Source: Acidimicrobiia bacterium (lineage in GTDB: Bacteria; Actinomycetota; Acidimicrobiia; Acidimicrobiales; AC-14). From it: a stretch of DNA of 7,036 nucleotides. This document shows, in pieces, positions 1-6,055 of this stretch (the stretch's first letter is position 1; every line of letters begins with the position of its first letter). The stretch is taken from positions 1 to 7,036 of the forward strand of contig JAFAUA010000349.1 of NCBI GenBank assembly GCA_019243595.1. Reading direction: 5' to 3'. Position numbers and translations under genes: made by a program. The notes beneath the pieces were generated by a model that saw only the letters and a list, made by a program, of their open reading frames with translations, was not told where the DNA came from and made no database searches.

Positions 1-1
1 C

Positions 2-1285
2 GACGGCGCACGAGCCTTCGTCACCGCGTACCGCGACCCGGCGTTCCTCGCGTCGCTGGCCGGTGAGGACGGTCCCCGTCACCTCGACGACGACTTCGAG
101 ATGGTGCAGGACACGTTCCGTCGCTTCGCCGAGGACAAGCTGCGGCCCGTCGCCGAACACATCCATCGTGAGAACGCCGACATCCCCGAGGACGTGATCA
201 GCGGCCTCGCCGAGATGGGCGGCTTCGGCTTGTCGGTGCCCGAGGAGTACGGCGGGTTCGCGGCTGGCGGTGAGTCCGACTACCTCGGCATGGTCGTCGC
301 GACGGAAGAGCTGTCGCGCGGCTCGCTCGGCGCGGGCGGCTCGCTCATCACGCGGCCGGAGATCCTCACGCGCGCGCTCGTGAAGGGCGGGACCGAGGAG
401 CAGAAGCAGGAGTGGTTGCCGAAGCTCGCGTCCGCCGAGGTCATGGCTGCGGTCGCGGTGACCGAACCCGACTACGGATCGGATGTCGCCGGCATCAAGG
501 TCACCGCGACGCCGACACCCGAGAACGATGGTTGGCTCGTGAACGGCGTGAAGACCTGGTGCACGTTCGCGGCGCGCGCCGACGTCCTGATGCTGCTCGC
601 CCGCACCGACCCCGACCGCGCCAAGGCCCACAAGGGTCTGAGCCTGTTCGTGGTGCCCAAACCGAGGGGCGAGGGCCACGGTTTCGAGTTCACCCGGGAC
701 GGCGGCGGCCGCATGGAAGGCCGAGCGATCGACACCATCGGCTACCGCGGCATGCACTCCTATGAGGTCGCCTTCGAGAACTGGCGCGTGCCGGCCGAGA
801 ACCTCATCGGCGGCGACGAGGGCCTGGGCCGTGGCTTCTACCTGCAGATGGAGGGGTTCGAGAACGGCCGCCTCCAGACCGCGGCCCGCGCCGTCGGCCT
901 CATGCAGGCCGCCTACGAAGCGGCGCTGGACTACTCCAACGAGCGCACCGTGTTCGGCCATCCCATCGCCGACTATCAGCTCACCCAGGCCAAGCTCACC
1001 CGCATGGCGGTGCTCATCCAAGCGTCACGCCAGGCCATGTACCGCGTGGCGCGACTCATGGCGGCGGGCAAGGGAGCCCTCGAGGCCTCGATGGTGAAGG
1101 CCTACGTCTGCAGGGCGGCGGAGTGGGTCACCCGGGAGGCGCTCCAGATCCACGGCGGCATGGGCTACGCCGAGGAGTTCGCGGTCAGCCGCTACTACGT
1201 CGACGCTCGCGTGCTGTCGATCTTCGAGGGCGCCGACGAGACGCTCGCCCTGCGGGTCATCGCCAAGCGACTGGCCGACCGCTGA
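2..1285 (+). CDS. mcd: (2S)-methylsuccinyl-CoA dehydrogenase-like acyl-CoA dehydrogenase, 5'-truncated
   Basis: FAD-dependent acyl-CoA dehydrogenase. The closest match I can recall is Mcd, which oxidises (2S)-methylsuccinyl-CoA to mesaconyl-C1-CoA in the ethylmalonyl-CoA pathway. The frame is open to the window edge; 33 residues precede the first Met (position 101), so that Met is internal. Mcd proteins are about 550 residues with a long N-terminal extension, and here the last 427 are visible. Numbering from the Met at 101, family signature 1 is AVTEPDYGSDVAG (119-131), signature 2 starts QIHGGMGY (349-356), and the likely catalytic base is Glu376 in IFEGADE, the position of the MCAD base. 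The segments GYRGMHS (214-220) and GRGFYLQM (243-250) resemble Mcd more than short-chain or butyryl-CoA dehydrogenases. It converges on the sigma-factor gene. General acyl-CoA dehydrogenase identity is near certain; Mcd specificity is inferred and supported by the Mcl homologue nearby. Confidence 0.85.
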   Translation, partial: DGARAFVTAYRDPAFLASLAGEDGPRHLDDDFEMVQDTFRRFAEDKLRPVAEHIHRENADIPEDVISGLAEMGGFGLSVPEEYGGFAAGGESDYLGMVVATEELSRGSLGAGGSLITRPEILTRALVKGGTEEQKQEWLPKLASAEVMAAVAVTEPDYGSDVAGIKVTATPTPENDGWLVNGVKTWCTFAARADVLMLLARTDPDRAKAHKGLSLFVVPKPRGEGHGFEFTRDGGGRMEGRAIDTIGYRGMHSYEVAFENWRVPAENLIGGDEGLGRGFYLQMEGFENGRLQTAARAVGLMQAAYEAALDYSNERTVFGHPIADYQLTQAKLTRMAVLIQASRQAMYRVARLMAAGKGALEASMVKAYVCRAAEWVTREALQIHGGMGYAEEFAVSRYYVDARVLSIFEGADETLALRVIAKRLADR

Positions 1286-1292
1286 CTCGCCG

Positions 1293-3275
1293 CTACCGAC
1301 CCGAACCAAGAGCAGCCCGCATCTGCTCCGGCATCACCCCGGCGCTGCCGTTGACCGAGCAGCGCGGCGCGAACGAATTCCCGCCGTCACCGGAACACAG
1401 GAGACCACCACCGTCTGGCGCGTAAGGCGCCACGAGCAGGCGGCCGTCGGGCAGTGGCATGACCGCCGTGGCGCCCCGCTCAAGCGCGGTGCCGGCACCG
1501 ATACGGCTCCAGCTGCGCCCCGCGTCGTGGGACACGAACACGCCACCGCTCGAGGTGCCGTTCGGCAGGACCGAAAGCAGGGCGACGTAGAGGCTGCCGC
1601 CCTCGTCCTCAGCAACACTTTGCACATTGCCGTTGGCGGGGAGAACGACCGGCGCGAACGAAGCGCCGCCGTTGACACTTCGATAGAAGCGGGCCGACTG
1701 CCACGCATAGGCGAGCCCGCTACTGGCGTAGGACTTACTGGCGAGAAGTGACGGCGTGCCCGCCGACCCGGCAAGCGGCGTCGCCGGCGTGCACGTCGAG
1801 CCCGTGCAGCGCGAGACCAGCGATTGTGACAACGGCCCCAAAGCCGTTCCGGCGACGACCAGCTTCTGGTCGGACACGTACGTCGGCGAATAGGCAAACG
1901 ACAGAGCGACGCTGGCCGGCTCGGGGGCCAGATTGAACGGCGTCACCAGGCTGGTTCCGTCGTGCCAGATCCACCCAGGCATGGCGCCCACGAGGATCTG
2001 ACGGTCGACGCTCGAGAAGCCCGGCGACATCGCCGCGTGACCGCCCAGCGGCGTCAGCGGCCGGAACACGTGCCCGCCGTCGGTCGCCATACGCAGGGCA
2101 TGGTCGTCGATCTCGAAAACCCGATGGTCAGCCGGATATGCCGGCGGCAGCATGACCGTGCCGCCACCGAAGTCGAGCGACCACACCCGTGCCCACGTCG
2201 TGCCGCCGTCGGTCGAGTGGAACAGCGTCGGGCAGCTTCCCAGCAGGCACCCGCGCGTGGCGGCGCCACTGGCATAGACCTCGTGGTCGTTGGCGTAGTT
2301 CGGCGACGGCGTGAACGACACGAACCCAGACCCCTCAGGCGTGTCGCCGCCCTGGCCCGGCAACCGCAGTCCGTTGTCGGCCGGTGTGGGCGCCGACGGG
2401 TGACTGACGCGCGGCGCGGCGGTGCCGGCGGGATGCGCGGCCTCGCCGACACGACCAGCAGTTGTAGGAGTCGACGTCACAGGTACTGCTGCCGCGGCCC
2501 GCTCACCTGTCGGCGAGGGGGCCGTCGCCGCGGCCGCCGGAAGCGGCGGGCGAGCGGAGAGACCTCCTCCGCCCGTCGCCCCCAGCCCGACGACCACGGC
2601 GACGGCGATCGCGTTGGCGGTGCGGTCGCCCATGCCGCTGACGAGAACCGCCATGTGGGTGCGCTGCGCCCGATCCGAGACGCGCCGGATCAGACCGCGC
2701 ACCGCGACCGCGACAATGACGACCGGATTCCAATCGCTCAGGCGCGTGTACGCGGCGCGGAGTGCCTGTCGGGACCGCTTGAGCGCCCCCCGCACCGACT
2801 CAACCGACACGCCCTCGTGGGTGGCGATGTCGTCGTAGGACCAGCCGTCGACCTCGCGCAGGTGGAGCACGCGCTGCTGGTGGGGACGGAGCGCCGCCAA
2901 CGCGGCCCGCGCCCACGCGTACTCGTCGAGGGCGATGACCGCCTCGTCGGGCTCCGGCGCCGGGACGTCGTCAACGGGCGGCGTCGGGCGGGCCGCGGCC
3001 CGTCGCTGCCGGCGGGCCTGGTCGATGCAGAGCCGGCGGGCGATCGTGGAGACCCAAGGCCAGAAGGGACGGGCGGGGGCGTAGCGGTCCCACGACGCCC
3101 AGGCCCGGAGAAACGCCTCCTGGGCGAGCGCCTCGGCGTCGCCGTTGGGCCCCAGTTGTCGCCTACAAAAGGTAACAAGCGGCCGAAAATGCGCGGCGTA
3201 CACCTCGGCGAACTGCGCCTCGCGGTCGTTGCCAGCCGGCTCCGGCCGATTTTCAGGATTCCCCAATCCCGACAC
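1293..3275 (-). CDS. ECF-type sigma factor fused to a membrane segment and C-terminal Asp-box beta-propeller
   Basis: Predicted membrane-tethered RNA polymerase sigma factor of 660 residues. Sigma region 2 spans about 20-92, including LAQEAFLRAW (50-59) and WPWVSTIARRLCIDQARR (72-89). A spacer follows, then sigma region 4 at about 123-180 with the helix-turn-helix WSYDDIATHEGVSVESVRGA (145-164). A hydrophobic stretch lies at about 219-240 (AIAVAVVVGLGAT core), preceded by Arg-rich residues, so the N-terminus should be cytoplasmic. A low-complexity Ala/Pro/Thr linker (242-310) leads to a propeller (about 317-645) with Asp-box motifs such as STDGGTTW (354-361) and SHDAGRSW (582-589). Six Cys lie in three close pairs in this part, as expected outside the cytoplasm. 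The GTG start has a GAGGG box 8 nt upstream. ECF factors with C-terminal extensions are known in Actinobacteria and Planctomycetes; I do not recognise this one as a named group. The ligand and regulon are unknown. Confidence 0.87.
   Translation of the reverse strand: MSGLGNPENRPEPAGNDREAQFAEVYAAHFRPLVTFCRRQLGPNGDAEALAQEAFLRAWASWDRYAPARPFWPWVSTIARRLCIDQARRQRRAAARPTPPVDDVPAPEPDEAVIALDEYAWARAALAALRPHQQRVLHLREVDGWSYDDIATHEGVSVESVRGALKRSRQALRAAYTRLSDWNPVVIVAVAVRGLIRRVSDRAQRTHMAVLVSGMGDRTANAIAVAVVVGLGATGGGGLSARPPLPAAAATAPSPTGERAAAAVPVTSTPTTAGRVGEAAHPAGTAAPRVSHPSAPTPADNGLRLPGQGGDTPEGSGFVSFTPSPNYANDHEVYASGAATRGCLLGSCPTLFHSTDGGTTWARVWSLDFGGGTVMLPPAYPADHRVFEIDDHALRMATDGGHVFRPLTPLGGHAAMSPGFSSVDRQILVGAMPGWIWHDGTSLVTPFNLAPEPASVALSFAYSPTYVSDQKLVVAGTALGPLSQSLVSRCTGSTCTPATPLAGSAGTPSLLASKSYASSGLAYAWQSARFYRSVNGGASFAPVVLPANGNVQSVAEDEGGSLYVALLSVLPNGTSSGGVFVSHDAGRSWSRIGAGTALERGATAVMPLPDGRLLVAPYAPDGGGLLCSGDGGNSFAPRCSVNGSAGVMPEQMRAALGSGR
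1341..2327 (-). repeat. Protein-level repeats: propeller blades with Asp-box and SPxYxxD motifs
   Basis: This is the part of the sigma-fusion gene encoding residues 317-645. Two degenerate motifs recur. One is the Asp-box (BNR) type S-x-D/N-x-G-x-x-W/F: STDGGTTW (354), ATDGGHVF (397), SVNGGASF (533), SHDAGRSW (582) and SGDGGNSF (628). The other is a strand motif of the form SPxYxxDxxV: SPNYANDHEV (323), PAYPADHRVF (378), SPGFSSVDRQ (417) and SPTYVSDQKL (463). Their spacing of roughly 40-60 residues fits beta-propeller blades. Asp-boxes are structural and do not by themselves indicate sialidase activity. Confidence 0.65.
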
Positions 3276-3283
3276 CCCCAGTG

Positions 3284-3288
3284 CCCTC
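3284..3288 (-). promoter_or_regulatory. Ribosome binding site of the sigma-propeller gene
   Basis: Read on the minus strand, GAGGG lies 8 nt before a GTG codon at 3275-3273. The frame is open further upstream without a stop nearby, so this box decides the start. It also places the translation start immediately before the sigma-type N-terminal region. Confidence 0.55.
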
Positions 3289-3301
3289 GAGCGTAAAACA
3301 T

Positions 3302-3311
3302 GGCGTACGCC
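3302..3311. promoter_or_regulatory. 10-bp perfect palindrome upstream of the sigma-propeller gene
   Basis: GGCGTACGCC is a perfect palindrome 27 bp ahead of the GTG start. It lies between the larger inverted repeat at 3313-3340 and the ribosome binding site, where promoter or operator elements would be expected. No convincing -10/-35 pair could be assigned. Short GC-rich palindromes also arise by chance in DNA of this composition. Confidence 0.3.
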
Positions 3312-3312
3312 C

Positions 3313-3340
3313 CCACAACAGCCAATTGCGGCGGTTGTGG
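3313..3340. promoter_or_regulatory. 28-bp inverted repeat, possible operator of the sigma-propeller gene
   Basis: The arms CCACAAC (3313-3319) and GTTGTGG (3334-3340) are perfect complements. After one mismatch, GCC (3321-3323) and GGC (3330-3332) continue the symmetry around a 6-nt centre, AATTGC. The element lies 38-65 bp upstream of the GTG start of the sigma gene, a typical operator position. An AT-containing centre is unusual in this GC-rich window. A role as an mRNA hairpin is also possible. Confidence 0.4.
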
Positions 3341-3354
3341 CGGGTCAGCCGGGT

Positions 3355-3390
3355 CGGCACGAGCACGAGTCCCCAGCCGTGCTCGTGCCG
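3355..3390 (-). terminator. Strong hairpin after the glycosyltransferase gene, likely terminator
   Basis: CGGCACGAGCACG (3355-3367) and CGTGCTCGTGCCG (3378-3390) form a perfect 13-bp stem with a 10-nt loop. The stem begins 29 nt past the glycosyltransferase stop codon in its direction of transcription, where a terminator for the minus-strand operon would fall. No U-tract follows on the minus strand, which is common for terminators in high-GC bacteria. It would insulate the sigma gene from upstream transcription. Confidence 0.6.
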
Positions 3391-3419
3391 TTTGCCCGTG
3401 TAGGGGCCGTCGGGCGCCC

Positions 3420-4103
3420 TCAGCCCTCGATCGTCAGCGCCCGTAGGTAGTACCAGTAGGCCCGGAAGCGCACGAGGCCGCGCAACGGGACGCTGATGAC
3501 ATCCCAGAACATGCGGACGGTCTCGATCGTGCCCTCGAGCCGGCCGAACTTGTCGCGCTTGGTGCGATGGGTGACGCCCCGCATCACGCGCGCCGTCACC
3601 GGAAGGCGATGCTCGGCGATCACGCCGTTGATGATGTATTCGATCGTGAAGCCGTCGAGCTTCTCGGGAGGAATGGCCTCGAACACCCACCGGGGGATGA
3701 TGCGCTCGCCCGTGGTCGGTGGCGAGTGGAGGACCAGCCAGTTCCAGAAGCCGTAGTCGAACGTGCCGATCGACATGGCCGCCCGTCGGTCGATGAACGG
3801 CAGACAGATCTCGTCGAGGTGCGCAGACGTCAGGTACAGGCAGTCGGCGTCGACGAACAGGATGGCGTCGGCGTCGGTCGCGGCCACGCCCGCTTCCATG
3901 GCGTGGGCTTTGGAGCCCGCATCCGGCGGCTCGCGGTGGACGACTTTGGCGCCGGCGGCCGCCGCCAGATCGGCGGTCCCGTCCGTTGAGCCGTCGTCGA
4001 CGACGATGACCTGGCGCGCGTACGAACAGCCCAGACAGGCTTCGACGACCGTCCCCACCGTGGGCGCCTCGTTTCTGGCGGAGACGACGACGTCCACGAT
4101 CAC
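3420..4103 (-). CDS. Family 2 (GT-A fold) glycosyltransferase
   Basis: Transfers a sugar from a nucleotide-activated donor to an unknown acceptor; 227 residues. The N-terminal motif VVVSARNEAPTV (5-16) and the nucleotide-binding motif VVDDGSTDGT (34-43) are typical of GT2 enzymes. KAHAMEAG (65-72) follows, then the metal-binding DxD as VDAD (84-87). A C-terminal part with TGERIIPRWVFEAIP (131-145) probably forms the acceptor side. There is no signal peptide or clear membrane segment, so it is probably cytosolic or peripheral to the membrane. It starts at GTG 13 nt after the lyase stop codon, with a second GTG two codons later, so it is probably co-transcribed with that gene. It is followed by the hairpin at 3355-3390. 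Donor and acceptor cannot be read from the sequence. Confidence 0.85.
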   Translation of the reverse strand: MIVDVVVSARNEAPTVGTVVEACLGCSYARQVIVVDDGSTDGTADLAAAAGAKVVHREPPDAGSKAHAMEAGVAATDADAILFVDADCLYLTSAHLDEICLPFIDRRAAMSIGTFDYGFWNWLVLHSPPTTGERIIPRWVFEAIPPEKLDGFTIEYIINGVIAEHRLPVTARVMRGVTHRTKRDKFGRLEGTIETVRMFWDVISVPLRGLVRFRAYWYYLRALTIEG

Positions 4104-4116
4104 CGCGAATCTCGAC

Positions 4117-5058
4117 TTACGACTTCGAACTTCGGGTCAGGCCGGCCCGCTCGCCCCGAGCTACGAGCTTGACCGCGACCTTGCGCGACGCCTCGTCGAT
4201 CATCTCGTCGCCGTACATCACTGCGCCCTTGCGCTCGCCTTCGGTGGCCTCGCGGTAGGTGTCGAGGATGTCCCACGCCCGGTCGAACTGCTCCTGCGAC
4301 ACGCCGAACACCTCGTTGAGGATCGTGACCTGGTCGGGGTGCAGGGCCCACTTGCCGTCGTAACCGAGAATCTGCGTGCGGTTGCAGAACTCCCGGAAGC
4401 CGTCGCTGTCGCGCACCTTCACGTACGGCCCGTCGATGACCTGCAGGCCGTTGGCGCGCCCGGCCATGAGGATCTTCACGAACACGTAGTGGAAGTAGTC
4501 GCCGGGATAGTCGGGGATGGCGAGACCGCCGGCCAGCGAGGGCATCTCCATCGAGGCCGACATGTCGACCGGACCGAGGATGATCGTCTCCAGCCGGGGC
4601 GAGGCCGCACAGATCTCCTCGACGTTGATGATGCCGCGGGCGGTCTCGATCTGGGCCTCGATGCCGATGTGGCCCGGCGGCAGGCCGGCGTTGATCTCGA
4701 CCTGGGTCAGGAGCAGGTCGAGGGCCACGACCTCGGCTGCCGACTGCACCTTCGGGAGCATGACCTCCTCGAGGCGCTCGCCGGCGTTGCCGACCACCTC
4801 GATCACGTCGCCGTAGGTCCACTTGGTGTCCCACGCGTTGACCCGGACGCAGAGGATCTTCTCGCCCCAGTCCTGGTTCTTGACGGCGTCGACCGCCTTC
4901 GCCCTCGCCGACTCCTTCTCGAGGGGGGCGACGGCGTCCTCGAGGTCCATGAACACCATGTCGGCCGGCAGGCCCGGGGCCTTCCCCAGCATCTTCTCGC
5001 TCGACGCCGGCACCGACAGACAAGAGCGGCGCGGCAGGTTCCGGGTGCGTTCTGACAT
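4117..5058 (-). CDS. mcl1: CitE-like L-malyl-CoA/beta-methylmalyl-CoA lyase (HpcH/HpaI family)
   Basis: Mg2+-dependent C-C lyase of 313 residues. In the ethylmalonyl-CoA pathway Mcl cleaves beta-methylmalyl-CoA to glyoxylate and propionyl-CoA and also acts on malyl-CoA. Visible landmarks are FMDLEDAVAP (36-45), Arg72 in VRVNAWDT (substrate binding in the family), and the metal ligands Glu138 in IETARG and Asp165 in GPVDMSASM. The C-terminal GYDGKWALHPDQV (232-244) and the lid-like GERKGAVMYGDEMID (274-288) follow. The spacing between Glu and Asp matches the R. sphaeroides Mcl1 sequence as I recall it. ATG start; the ribosome binding site is weak, and the gene begins 15 nt after the preceding stop. 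Other CitE-like functions (citramalyl-CoA lyase, CitE subunit) are possible, but the length, Trp-rich entry loop and nearby Mcd favour Mcl. Confidence 0.82.
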   Translation of the reverse strand: MSERTRNLPRRSCLSVPASSEKMLGKAPGLPADMVFMDLEDAVAPLEKESARAKAVDAVKNQDWGEKILCVRVNAWDTKWTYGDVIEVVGNAGERLEEVMLPKVQSAAEVVALDLLLTQVEINAGLPPGHIGIEAQIETARGIINVEEICAASPRLETIILGPVDMSASMEMPSLAGGLAIPDYPGDYFHYVFVKILMAGRANGLQVIDGPYVKVRDSDGFREFCNRTQILGYDGKWALHPDQVTILNEVFGVSQEQFDRAWDILDTYREATEGERKGAVMYGDEMIDEASRKVAVKLVARGERAGLTRSSKS

Positions 5059-5073
5059 ACCCCGATGGTATGG

Positions 5074-6051
5074 CTATGCGCTCAGACGCCTCCAAGAGAA
5101 CGAACCGTGCTCGTCCTCGTAGGTCATGGCGTCGAGGAACGGGATGGGGTCGAGCGCCTCGGCGGGTGCCATCGCTCCGGATCCGGTGACCTTCTGCGCG
5201 GCGGCGACGAGGAAGCGAGCGGTCAGCCCGTAGACGTCTCGACCCTCGCAGTAGACGGCCGCCCGTCCGTCGGGACCGAGTGCCTCGGCCAGGACACGGA
5301 ACTTGGCCCTGCTCCGGAGCTTCGGGGACGGCCCCTCGGGCAAGCGCTCGACGAGCGGAGCCAGCCTGGGAAGCACACCGGAGAGACGTCGCACCACCGG
5401 CGCGGCCACGCCCGGCATGACCATCGTCGTCACGACGTGCGCGCCCGCGGCGTGCCGGGCGAGCGGTACATCGCCGAACGGGAACTCGACCCCGGTCTTG
5501 ACGCCGTCGGGGAACGGGACTCGCCTCACTTTGGCTTCTGACGACATGGCTTCGGCCATCTCCACGGTCGTGCGAGCCGTGCCCTTGGACGGGATCGGCG
5601 ACGCCTGGGTGTGCACCGCCACCTCCGAGACGTCCCCGCCGAGGTCGGCCATGGCGATAGCGGCGGTCAGGTCACCGGGGATGTAGTCGAACGCGCACGC
5701 CGGGACGATCGGCACCGGCGCGTCAGCGAACTTGCTGTACACGTCGGCCATGAACTGCTGCTCGCCCGTGGAGTCGACATAGGGAACACCATTGCGGGCG
5801 GCCGCCTCGACCGCCGGCATGCCGAGGCGAATGAATGGGCCAACGGTGCTGATGATGGCGGTCGCGCCGTCAAGGAACTCGTCGAGCCGCGCCGACTCGC
5901 CGACGTCGAGTACGAAGCGCTCGGCGTCGGACGGCACGGCCGCCAGCTTCTCCGGATTGCGCCCGCCGAACCGGTGCGGCACGCCCTTCTTCGACAGCTC
6001 GGCGGCAACGAGCTTGCCCGTGTACCCCGTCGCCCCGAGCAACGCGATCAT
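5074..6051 (-). CDS. Saccharopine dehydrogenase-like NAD(P)-binding protein
   Basis: Predicted oxidoreductase of the saccharopine dehydrogenase/trans-acting enoyl reductase-like family, 325 residues. The Rossmann fingerprint GATGYTG (6-12) lies right at the N-terminus. GGRNPEKL (29-36) fits the second strand and cofactor ribose contact. STVGPF (68-73) and YVDSTGE (91-97) form the signature pair of this family. I place the start at ATG 6051: the Rossmann strand begins there, it is 4 nt after the hydrolase stop codon, and upstream in-frame residues are Ser/Pro/Thr-rich shadow sequence. The short gap implies translational coupling. True saccharopine dehydrogenase activity is unlikely, since many actinobacterial members act on lipids or are uncharacterised. 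The substrate is unknown. Confidence 0.8.
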   Translation of the reverse strand: MIALLGATGYTGKLVAAELSKKGVPHRFGGRNPEKLAAVPSDAERFVLDVGESARLDEFLDGATAIISTVGPFIRLGMPAVEAAARNGVPYVDSTGEQQFMADVYSKFADAPVPIVPACAFDYIPGDLTAAIAMADLGGDVSEVAVHTQASPIPSKGTARTTVEMAEAMSSEAKVRRVPFPDGVKTGVEFPFGDVPLARHAAGAHVVTTMVMPGVAAPVVRRLSGVLPRLAPLVERLPEGPSPKLRSRAKFRVLAEALGPDGRAAVYCEGRDVYGLTARFLVAAAQKVTGSGAMAPAEALDPIPFLDAMTYEDEHGSFSWRRLSA

Positions 6052-6055
6052 CGGG

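Noticed and set aside
1310..1328. Small hairpin GAGCAG/CTGCTC with a 7-nt loop, 24 nt past the mcd stop
   Set aside because: Six base pairs with no U-tract inside a coding region. This is too weak to call a terminator in such GC-rich DNA.
2652..2654. Internal ATG (Met208) that could start a separate secreted propeller with a signal-like N-terminus
   Set aside because: No Shine-Dalgarno-like sequence precedes it and no stop separates it from the sigma region. A fused protein is the simpler reading, though internal initiation is not excluded.
1962..3296. Long plus-strand open frame (444 codons) opposite the sigma-propeller gene
   Set aside because: Its product is Arg-rich with no recognisable domain. 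It mirrors the GC-rich codons of the sigma and propeller coding strand, which shows clear family motifs.
3276..3340. Promoter pair for the sigma gene, such as TTGTGG-17-TACGCT on the minus strand
   Set aside because: Only half the bases match a housekeeping promoter, and the implied transcript start would fall at the ribosome binding site. No clear ECF-type AAC/CGT pair at the right spacing was found.
3763..5055. Long plus-strand open frame (430 codons) opposite the lyase and glycosyltransferase genes
   Set aside because: It crosses two well-supported genes, is rich in Asp/His/Leu/Val and has no motif. It is a codon-bias shadow.
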